From assembly GCF_007565055.1 (NCBI RefSeq), contig NC_044566.1, positions 97,169,797 to 97,233,796 on the forward strand: a stretch of DNA of 64,000 nucleotides, in the 5' to 3' direction. Each line of letters opens with the position of its first letter. Position 1 is the stretch's first letter. Made by a program: the position numbers and the translations under genes. Below are positions 47,575 through 57,094 of this stretch, piece after piece. Origin of the DNA: Rhinopithecus roxellana (lineage: Eukaryota > Chordata > Mammalia > Primates > Cercopithecidae). The notes beneath the pieces are model-generated. The model worked only from the letters and a program-made list of their open reading frames with translations. It had not been told where the DNA came from and ran no database searches.

Positions 47575-48520
47575 TTTAGCTTAGATTCAGGGCGTACATG
47601 TGGAGATTTGTTACATGGGCATATTGTGTGGTGCTGAGGTCGGAGCTTCTAATGATTCTGTTGTCCAAGTAGCAAACATAGTACCTGATAGGTAGTTTTT
47701 CAACTCTCGTGGCCCCCCTTTCTCCCTCTCCATCCCCTTTTGGAGTCCCCAGTGTCTACTCTTGTATTTGTGTCCCTGAGTATCCATTGTTTAGCTCCCA
47801 CATAAGTGAGAACATGCAGCATTTAATTTTCTGGTTTTGTTAGTTCACTTAGAATAATGGCCTCCAGCCAAGGCCATGTTGCTGCAAAGGACACGATCGC
47901 ATTCTATCAATCAATGTGTAGATTGATTTCAATCTGTACATACTGTGTAGTATTCCATGGTATATATGAGTCACATTTTCTTTATTCAGTCCACCATTGA
48001 TGGGCACCTAGGTTGATTCCATGTCTTTGCCATTGTGAATAGTACTGTGATAAACATGAGTGCAGGTACCTTTTTTGGTAGAATGATTTATTTTTCTTTG
48101 GGTATATACCCAGCAATGGAATTGTTGGGTCAAATGGTAATTGTTTTTAGTTCTCTGAGAAATCTCCAAACTGCTTTTCACAGTGGCTGAACTAATTTTC
48201 ATTCCCGCTGTGTTTAGGCATTCCCTTTTTCTCTGCAACCTTGCGAGCATCTGTTATTTTTTGACTTTTTAATAATACCAATTCTGACTGGTATGAGATG
48301 GTATCTCTTTGTGTTTTTGATTTGCCTCTCTCTGATGAGTTAGTGATATTGAGCATTTTTTCATGTTTGTTGGCAGCTTGTATGTCTTCTTCTTAGAAGT
48401 GCCAATGTCCTTTGCTCACTCTGTAATGGGGTTGTTTTTGTCCTCTTGATTTGTTTATGGAACATTTTTCTATGTTTATTAGCCAGTTATGTTTCTTTTC
48501 TGAATAAGTATTTTTCTGTA
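47575..48520 (-). mobile_element. Old L1 LINE, 3' end
   Basis: Complement of an L1 3'UTR (gcttagattcagggcgtacatgtgg) and of the ORF2 C-terminal region (agaacatgcagcatttaatttt, gtagtattccatggtatatatga, gttgattccatgtctttgccat). No long frame. It is separated from the next antisense L1 by about 150 bp (48521-48670) without recognised content. Confidence 0.82.
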
Positions 48521-50872
48521 ACTTCGTGTAGTGCTCCGGAGGAAAAAAAAAGTCCCAGTGTGAATCTTTACCCACTATTCTGTCCTTCCAAGTGGGAGAC
48601 GCATGCTAAAACTGCTTCCTATCCACTATCTGGAAAACAGCAACAACAACAACAAAAACACTGTCACCACCTTTTTTTTTCAACTTTTAAGAGTATATGT
48701 GTGGGATGTGCAGGTTTGTTACACAGATAAACGTATGCTATGGTGGTTTGCTACAGAGATCATCCCATTGCCTAGATATTAAGCCCTGCATCCCTTAGCT
48801 ATTCTTCCTGATGCTCTCCCTCCCCACACCGCCCACCCCCAACAGACCACAGTGTGTGTTGTTTCTGCCATTTTGTCCATATGTTCTCATCATTCAACTC
48901 CCACTTAAAAGTGAGAATATGTGGTGTTTGGTTTTCTGTTCCTGTGTTAGTTTGCTGAGGATGCAAACTCATCCTCCTTCCGTGCAGCTCCATTTGCAGC
49001 TCCTTCCGTGTCCCTGCAAAGGACATGATTTCATTCCATTTTGTGGCTGTATAGTATTCCATGGTGTATGTGTACCACATTTTCTTTATCCGGTCTGTCA
49101 TTGATAGGCATTTAGGTTGATTCCATGTCTTTGCTATTGTGTATAGTGCTGCAATGAACATACACGTTCTGTATCCTTATAATATTTAATGGAATGGTTT
49201 ATATTTCTTTGGGTATTACCCAGTAATGGGATTGCTGGGTCAAATGGTAATTTTGTTTTCAGTTCTTTGAGAAATGTCCAAACTGCTTTTCATAGTGGCT
49301 GACCTAATTTTTATTCCCACTGTGTTTAAGCATTCTCTTTTCTCTGCAACCTCACCAGCATCTGTTCTTTTTTGACTTTTTAGTAATGGCCATTCTGACT
49401 GGCATGAGATATTATCTCATTGTGGTTTTGATTTGCATTTCTCTAATGATCAGTGATGTGGAGCTTTTTCCTCATATTTGTTGGCCACATGTATATCTTC
49501 TTTTGAGAAGAGTCTGTTTGTGTACTTTGTCCACTTTTTAATGGGGTCGTTTTGTTTTTTTCTTGTAAATTTAAGTTCCTTGTAGACTCTGGATATTAGA
49601 CCTTTGTCAGATGGATAGATGGGAGAAATTTTTTCCCATTTCATAGATTATGTGTTCTCTCTGATGATAGTTTCTTTTGCTGTGCAGAAGTTCTTTAGTT
49701 TAATTAGTAATATATCCCATTTGCCAATTTTTGCTTTTATCACAACTGCATTTGGCATTTTCACCATGAAATCCTTGCCCATGTCTATGTCCTGAATAGT
49801 ACTGGCTAGATTTTCTTCTAGAGTTTTAATAGTTTTTGGTTTTACATTTAAGTTTTTCATTCATCTTAAGTCAGTATTTGTATAAGGTGTAAGGAAGGGG
49901 TCCAGTTTCAGTTTTCTGCATATGGCTAGCCACTTCCAGCACCGTTTATTAAATAAAGAAACCTTTCCCCATTGCTTGCTTTTGTCAGTTTTGTTGAAGA
50001 TCAGATGGTTGTAGATGTGTGGTCTTATTTCTGAGTTCTCTATTCTGTTCCGTTGGTCTATGTGTCTGTTCTTGTATCAGTACCATGCCATCTTGGTTAC
50101 TGTAGCATTGTATATTTTGAAGTTGGGTGGCATGATACCTCCAGCTTTGTTCTTTTTTCTTAGGATTGGCTTTACTATTCGGGCTCCTTTTTGGTTCCAT
50201 ATGAATTTTAAAATCACTTTTTCTAAATATATGAAGAATGTCAATGTTAGTTTAATGGGAATAGCTTTGAATCTATAAATTACTTAGGGCAGTATGGCCA
50301 TTTTCATGATGTTGATTCTTCCTATCCATGAGCATGGAATGTTTTTCTATTTGTTTGTGTCCTCTTTGATTTCCTTTGAGCAGTGGTTTGTAATTCTCCT
50401 TGAAGAGATTCTTCACTTCCCTTGTTAGCTGTATTCCTAGGTATTTGATTCATTTTGTAGCAATTGTGAATGGGATGGCTCTGCCTACTTGTTGTTGGTG
50501 TATAGGAATGCTAGAGATTTTTGCACATTGATTTTGTATCCTGAGACTTTGCTGAAGTTGCTTATCAGCTTAAGAAGCTTTTGGGCTGAGATGATGGGGT
50601 TTTCTAGATACAAGATCATGTTATCTGCAAACAAAGATAATTTGACTTCCTCTCTTCCTATATGAATATTCTTTCTTTCTTTCTCTTGCCTGATTGCCCT
50701 GGCCAGAACTTTCAATACTGTGGTGAATAGGAGTGGTGAGAGAGGGCATCCTTGTCTTGTGCCAGTTTTCAAGGGGAATGCTTCCAGCTTTTGCCCATTC
50801 AATATGATACTGGCTGTGAGTTTGTCATATATGGCTTTTATGATTTTCAGGTATGTTCCTTTAGTACCTGGT

Positions 50873-50881
50873 TTATTGAGA
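50873..50881 (+). repeat. Target-site duplication of L1-D, left copy
   Basis: TTATTGAGA followed by the T-run of L1-D; the right copy at 57078-57092 reads TTATTGAGAGTTTTT. The right flank shows the cleavage site GTTTTT/AA. The left copy lacks the G that separates GAGA from the Ts, or it became T. Confidence 0.85.
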
Positions 50882-51142
50882 TTTTTTTTTTATTTTGTTG
50901 TTATTATACTTTAAGTTCTAGGGTACATGGACATAACGTGCAGGTTTGTTACATATGTATACTTGTGCCATGTTGGTGTGCTGCACCCATCAACTCGTCA
51001 GCACCCATCAACTTGTCAGCAACCCTCAACTTGTCATTTACATCAGGTATGACTCCCAATGCAATCCCTCCCCACTTCCCCCTCCCCATGATAGGCCCCG
51101 GTGTGTGATGTTTCCCTTCCCGAGTCCAAGTGATCTCATTGT

Positions 51143-54100
51143 TCAGTTCCCACCTATGAGTGAGAACATGCGGTGTTTGGTGTTCTTTTCTTGCGATAGT
51201 TTGCTGAGAACGATGGTTTCCAGCTGCATCCATGTCCCTACAAAGGACATGAACTCATCCTTTTTTATGGCTGCGTAGTATTCCATGGTGTATATGTGCC
51301 ACATTTTCTTAATCCAGTCTGTCACTGATGGACATTTGGGTTGGTTCCAAGTCTTTGCTATTGTGAATAGTGCCGCAACAAACATACGTGTGCATGTGTC
51401 TTCATAGCAGCATGATTTATAATCCTTTGGGTATATACCCAGTAATGGGATGGCTGGGTCATATGGTACTTCTTGAGGAATTGCCATACAGTTTTCCATA
51501 ATGGTTGAACTAGTTTACAATCCCACCAACACTGTAAAAGTGTTCCTATTTCTCCACATCCTCTCCAGCACTGTTGTTTCCTGACTTTTTAATGATTGCC
51601 ATTCTAACTGGTGTGAGATGGTATCTCATTGTGGTTTTGCTTTGCATTTCTCTGATGGCGAGTGATGATGAGCATTTTTTCATGTGTCTGTTGGCTGTAT
51701 GAATGTCTTCTTTTGAGAAATGTCTGTTCATATTCTTTGCCCACTTTTAGATGGGGTTGTTTGTTTTTTTCTTGTAAATTTCTTTGAGTTCTTTGTAGAT
51801 TCTGGATATCAGCCCTTTGTCAGATGAGTAGATTGCAAAAATTTTCTCCCATTCTGTAGGTTGCCTGTTCACTCTGATGGTAGTTTCTTTTGCTGTGCAG
51901 CAGCTCTTTAGTTTAATTAGATCCCATTTGTCAATTTTGGCTTTTGTTGCCGTTGCTTTTGGTGTTTTAGACATGAAGTCCTTGCCCATGCCTATGTCCT
52001 GAATGGTACTACCTAGGTTTTCTTCTAGGGTTTTTATGGTATTAGGTCTAACATTTAAGTCTCTAATCCATCTTGAATTAATCTTCATATAAGGAGTAAG
52101 GAAAGGATCCCATTTCAGCTTTCTACTTATGGCTAGCCAATTTTCCCAGCACCATTTATTAAATAGGGAATCCTTTCCCCATTTCTTGTTTCTCTCAGGA
52201 TTGTCAAAGATCAGATGGCTGTAGATGTGTGGTATTATTTCTGAGGACTCTGTTCTGTTCCATTGGTCTATATCTCTGTTTTGGTACCAGTACCATGCTG
52301 TTTTGGTTACTGTAGCCTTGTAGTATAGTTTGAAGTCAGGTAGCATGACGCCTCCAGCTTTGTTCTTTTGACTTAGGATTGTCTTGGCAATGCGGGCTCT
52401 TTTTTGGTTCCATATGAACTTTAAAGCAGTTTTTTCCAATTCTGTGAAGAAAGTCATTGGTAGCTTGATGGGGATGGCATTGAATCTATAAATAACCTTG
52501 GGCAGTATGGCCATTTTCACGATATTGATTCTTCCTATCCATGAGCATGGTATGTTCTCCCATTTGTTTGTGTCCTCTTTTATTTCACTGAGCAGTGGTT
52601 TGTAGTTCTCCTTGAAGAGGTCCTTTACATCCCTTGTAAGTTGGATTCCTAGGTATTTTATTCTCTTTGAAGCAATTGTGAATGGAAGTTCATTCCTGAT
52701 TTGGCTCTCTGCTTGTCTGTTACTGGTGTATAAGAATGCTTGTGATTTTTGCACATTAATTTTGTATCCTGAGACTTTGCTGAAGTTGCTTATCAGCTTA
52801 AGGAGATTTTGGGCTGAGACGATGGGGTTTTCTAAATATACAATCATGTCATCTGCAAACAGGGACAATTTGACTTCTTCTTTTCCTAACTGGATACCCT
52901 TGATTTCTTTCTCTTGCCTGATTGTCCTAGCCAGAACTTCCAACACTATGTTGAATAGGAGTGGTGAGAGAGGGCATCCCTGTCTTGTGCCAGTTTTCAA
53001 AGGGAATTTTTCCAGTTTTTGCCCATTCAGTATGATATTGACTGTGGGTTTGTCATAAATAGCTCTTATTATTTTGAGGTACGTTCCATCAATACCGGAT
53101 TTATTGAGCGTTTTTAGCATGAAGGGCTGTTGAATTTTTTCAAAAGCCTTTTCTGCATCTATTGAGATAATCATGTGGTTCTTGACTTTGGTTCTGTTTA
53201 TATGCTGGATTACGTTTATTGATTTGCGTATGTTGAACCAGCCTTGCATCCCAGGGATGAAGCCCACTTGATCATGGTGGATAAGCTTTTTGATGTGCTG
53301 CTGAATCCCGTTTGCCAATATTTTATTGAGGATTTTTGCATCAATGTTCATCAGAGATACTGGTCTAAAATTCTCTTTTTTTGTTGTGTCTCTGCCAGGC
53401 TTTGGTATCAGGATGATGTTGGCCTCATCAAATGAGTTAGGGAGGATTCCCTCTTTTTCTATTGATTGGAATAGTTTCAGAAGGAATGGTACCAGCTCCT
53501 CCTTGTACCTCTGGTAGAATTCAGCTGTGAATCCATCTGGTCCTGGACTTTTTTTGGTTGGTAGGCTATTAATTGTTGCCTCAATTTCAGAGCCTGCTAT
53601 TGGTTTATTTAGGGATTCAACTTCTTCCTGGTTTAGTCTTGGAAGAGTGTAAGTGTCCAGGAAATTATCCATTTCTTCTAGATTTTCTAGTTTATTTGCA
53701 TAGAGGTGTTTATAGTATTCTCTGATGGTAGTTTGTATTTCTGTGGGGTCGGCGGTGATATCCCCTTTATCATTTTTTATTGCGTCTATTTGATTCTTTT
53801 CTCTTTTCTTCTTTATTAGTCTTGCTAGTGGTCTGTCAATTTTGTTGATCTTTTCAAAAAACCAACTCCTGGATTCATTGATTTTTTTGAAGGGTTTTTT
53901 GTATCTCTATCTCCTTCAGTTCTGCTCTGATCTTAGTTATTTGTTGCCTTCTGCTAGCTTTTGAATGTGTTTGCTCTTGCCTCTCTAGTTCGTTTAATTG
54001 TGATGTTAATTTTAGATCTTTCTTGCTTTCTCTTGTGGGCATTTAGTGCTATAAATTTCCCTCTACACACTGCTTTAAATGTGTCCCAGAGATTCTGGTA

Positions 54101-54946
54101 TGTTGTATCTTTGCTCTCATTGGTTTCAAAGAACATCTTTATTTCTGCCTTCATTTCGTTATGTACCCAGTAGTCATTCAGGAGCAGGTTGTTCAGTTTC
54201 CATGTAGTTGAGCGGTTTTGATTGAGTTTCTTAGTCCTGAGTTCTAGTTTGATTGCACTGTGGTCTGAGAGACAGTTTGTTATAATTTCTGTTCTTTTAC
54301 ATTTGCTGAGGAGTGCTTTACTTCCAGTTATGTGGTCAATTTTGGAATAAGTGTGATGCAGTGCAGAGAAGAATGTATATTCTGTTGATTTGGGGTGGAG
54401 AGTTCTGTAGATGTCTATTAGGTCTGCTTGCTGCAGAGATGATTTCAATTCCTAGATATCCTTGTTAACTTTCTGTCTTGTTGATCTGTCTAATGTTGAC
54501 AGTGGGGTGTTGAAGTCTCCCATTATTATTGTATGGGAGTCTAAGTCTCTTTGTAAGTCTCTCAGGACTTGCTTGATGAATCTGGGTGCTCCTGTATTGG
54601 GTGCATATATATTTAGGATAGTTAGCTCTTCCTGTTGAATGGATCCCTTTACCATTATGTAATGGCCTTTGTCTCTTTTGATCTTTGATGGTTTAAAGTC
54701 TGTTTTATCAGAGACTAGGATTGCAACCCCTGTTTTTTTTTTGTTCTCCATTTGCTTGGTAGATCTTTCTCCATCCCTTAATAGGAGCCTATGTATGTCT
54801 CTGCATGTGAGATGGGTCTCCTGAATACAGCAGACTGATGGGTCTTGACTCTTTATCCAGTTTGCCAGTCTGTGTCTTTTAATTGGAGCATTTAGTCCAT
54901 TTACATTTAAGGTTAATATTGTTATGTGTGAACTTGATCCTGCCAT
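51143..54946 (-). pseudogene. L1-D ORF2, broken in several places
   Basis: Starts MAGSSSHITILTLNVNG at 54946. Lesions visible against L1-A and L1-B: a TAG (Gln codon) at 54452-54454 in KDIQEL; an 8-bp deletion near 54007 that removes the DTLTS region and shifts frame; an extra T near 53888; a TAA in place of a Lys codon at about 51745; one missing base near 51570; and a 13-bp deletion near 51477 in LKDLELDVPYD. The RT portion (51747-53672) is open for 641 codons with FADD near 52850. ETHL and GDFN of the endonuclease are intact. It cannot encode a complete ORF2 protein. Confidence 0.93.
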
Positions 54947-55009
54947 TATGATATTAACTGGTTATTTTGCTCGTTAGTTGATGCAGTTTCTTCCTAGCCT
55001 CGATGGTCT

Positions 55010-56023
55010 TTACATTTTGGCATGTTTTTGCAATGGCTGGTACCGGTCGTTCCTTTCCATGTTTAGTGCTTCCTTCAGGGTCTCTTGTAAGGCAGGCCTG
55101 GTGGTGACAAAATCTCTAAGCATTTGCTTATCTGTAAAGGATTTTATTTCTCCTTCACTTATGAAACTTAGTGTGGCTGGATATGAAATTCTGGGTTGAA
55201 AATTCTTTTCTTTAAGAATGTTGAATATTGGCCCCCACTCTCTTCTGGCTTGTAGAGTTTCTGCCGAGAGATCTGCTGTTAGTCTGATGGGCTTCCCTTT
55301 GTGGGTAACCCGACCTTTCTCTCTGGCTGCCCTTAAGATTTTTTCCTTCATTTCAACTTTGTTGAATCTGGCAATTATGTGTCTTGGAGTTGCTCTTCTC
55401 GCGGAGTATCTTTGTGACGTTCTCAGTATTTCCTGAATTTGAATGTTGGCCTGCCCTGCTAGGTTGGGGAGGTTCTCCTGGATGATATCCTGAAGAGTGC
55501 TTTCCAACTTGGTTCCATTTTCCCCCCCACTTCCAGGCACCCCAATCAGACGTAGATTTGGTCTTTTTACATAATCCCATACTTCTTGCAGGCTTTGTTC
55601 ATTTCTTTTTCTTCTTTTTTCTTTTGGTTTCTCTTCTTGCTTCATTTCATTCATTTGATCCTCAATCGCTGATACTCTTTCTTCCAGTTGATCGAGTCGG
55701 TTACTGAAGCTTGTGCATTTGTCACGTATTTCTCGTTTCATGGTTTTCATCTCTGTCAGTTCGTTTATGGCTTTCTCTGCATTAATTAATCTAGTTATCA
55801 ATTCTTCCACTCTTATTTCAAGATTTTTAGTTTCTTTGCGCTGGGTACGTAATTCCTCCTTTAGCTCTGAGAAGTTTGATGGACTGAAGCCTTCTCTCGT
55901 CTCGTCAAAGTCATTCTCCATCCAGCTTTGATCTGTTGCTGGCGATGAGCTGCATTCCTTTGGAGGGGGAGATGCGCTCTTATTTTTTGAATTTCCAGCT
56001 CTTCTGCCCTGCTTTTTCCCCAT
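55010..56023 (-). CDS. L1-D ORF1 protein, intact 337 codons
   Basis: The RNA-binding, trimeric chaperone of L1 ribonucleoprotein particles. The frame runs from MGKKQGRRAGNSKNK to RYQPLQKHAKM, within one residue of the usual length. Domains in order: a basic N-terminus (1-50), a coiled coil (about 50-150, with RLDQLEERVSAIEDQMNEMKQ), an RRM (about 155-250, RPNLRLIGVPGSGGENG) and a C-terminal domain (about 260-325, REKGRVTHKGKPIRLTADLS..ARREWGPIFNIL). A start with A at -3 in the mRNA sense (AAGATGGGG context). Its promoter is the adjoining 5'UTR. It is an L1 gene within a UGGT2 intron, on the opposite strand; expression is not shown by the sequence. Confidence 0.92.
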   Translation of the reverse strand: MGKKQGRRAGNSKNKSASPPPKECSSSPATDQSWMENDFDETREGFSPSNFSELKEELRTQRKETKNLEIRVEELITRLINAEKAINELTEMKTMKREIRDKCTSFSNRLDQLEERVSAIEDQMNEMKQEEKPKEKRRKRNEQSLQEVWDYVKRPNLRLIGVPGSGGENGTKLESTLQDIIQENLPNLAGQANIQIQEILRTSQRYSARRATPRHIIARFNKVEMKEKILRAAREKGRVTHKGKPIRLTADLSAETLQARREWGPIFNILKEKNFQPRISYPATLSFISEGEIKSFTDKQMLRDFVTTRPALQETLKEALNMERNDRYQPLQKHAKM

Positions 56024-57077
56024 CTTTGTGGTTTTATCTGCTTCTGGTCTTTGATCATGGTGATGTGCTGATGGGGTTTTGGTGTGGGTGTCCTTCCTGT
56101 TTGTTAGTTTTCCTTCTAACAGTCAGGACCCTGAGCTGTAGGTCTGTTGGAGATTGCTTGAGGTCCACTCCAGACCCTGTTTGCCTGGGTGTCAGCAGCA
56201 GAGGCTGCAGAAGATAGACTATTGCTGAACAGTGAGTGTACCTGTCTGATTCTTACTTTGGAAGCTTCCTCTCAGGGGTGTACTCCACCATGTGAGGTGT
56301 GGGGTGTCGGTCTGCCCCTAGTGAGGGATGTCTCCCAGTTAGGCTACTCAGGGATCAGGGACCCACTTGAGCAGGCAGGCTATGTGTTCTCAGATCTCAG
56401 CCTCCGTGTTGGGAGATCCACTGCTCTCTTCAAAGCTGTCAAACAGAGTCATTTGTGTCTGCAGGGGTTTCTGCTGCTTTTTGTTGTTGTTGTTGTTGTT
56501 GTTGTTTAGCTGTGCCCTGTCCCCAGAGGTGGAGTGTACAGAGACAGGCAGGCCTCTTTGAGGTGCTGTGAGCTCCACCCAGTTCGAGCTTCCCAGCGGC
56601 TTTGTTTACCTACTTAAGTCTCAGCAATGGCGGGTGCCCCTCCCCCAGCCTTGCTGCTGTCTTGCCATTAGATCGCAGAGTGCTGTGCTAGGAATGAGGG
56701 AGGCTCCTTGGGAGTGGGACCCTCCCGGCTAGGTGTGGGATATAATCTCCTGGTGTGCCCGTTTGCTAAGACCCTTGGTAAAGCGCAGTATTGGGGTGGG
56801 AGTTATCCGATTTTCCAGGTGTTGTGTGTCTCAGTTCCCCTGGCTAGGAAAAGGGATTCCCTTCCCCCTTATGCTTCCCAGGTGAGGCGATGCCTTGCCC
56901 TGCTTCAGCTCTCGCTGGTCGGGCTGCAGCAGCTGACCAGCACTGATTGTCCGGCACTCCCTAGTGAGATGAACCCAATACCTCAGTTGAAAATGCAGAA
57001 ATCACCTGTCTTCTGTGTCGCTCGTGCTGGGAGCTGGAGACTGGAGCTGTTCCTATTCAGCCATCTTGCTCCGCCCC
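56024..57077 (-). promoter_or_regulatory. L1-D 5'UTR with internal promoter and YY1 site
   Basis: The complete 5'UTR of L1-D, where L1 elements carry an internal RNA polymerase II promoter for the sense transcript and an antisense promoter on the other strand. The reverse complement of 57060-57068 is CAAGATGGC, the YY1 site that sets the L1 start. A (TTG)n tract on the + strand at 56478-56507 is a local expansion. Activity is inferred from the family only. Confidence 0.8.
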
Positions 57078-57094
57078 TTATTGAGAGTTTTTAA
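56627..57094 (+). pseudogene. ORF0-like antisense frame in L1-D 5'UTR
   Basis: On the strand opposite L1-D, ATG at 56627 opens MAGAPPPALLLSCH, similar to the start of primate L1 ORF0 as I remember it (MAGAPPPASLPPC). It stops at TAG 56669-56671 (codon 15). In the same frame the sequence then stays open to 57094 with LGVGPSRLGVGYNLL at 56708, which matches the ORF0 segment VGVGPSEPGxGYNLV. So this is an ORF0 frame with one early stop, now reading through the L1 5' edge into the older L1. Not expected to make the full protein. Confidence 0.65.
57078..57092 (+). repeat. Target-site duplication of L1-D, right copy
   Basis: TTATTGAGAGTTTTT immediately outside the L1-D 5' end; pairs with 50873-50881 plus the T-run. 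Confidence 0.85.

Larger units (their letters stand above)
50882..57077 (-). mobile_element. Young L1 (L1-D), full-length
   Basis: A 6.2-kb antisense L1 with everything present: A-tail complement at 50882-50890, 3'UTR, ORF2 (51143-54946), ORF1 (55010-56023), a 1.05-kb 5'UTR and the genuine 5' end GGGGCGGAGCAAGATGGC (reverse complement ending at 57077). It interrupts an older L1 at an endonuclease-type site. It is the most complete young L1 here; ORF1 is intact and ORF2 has at least six lesions. Confidence 0.95.
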
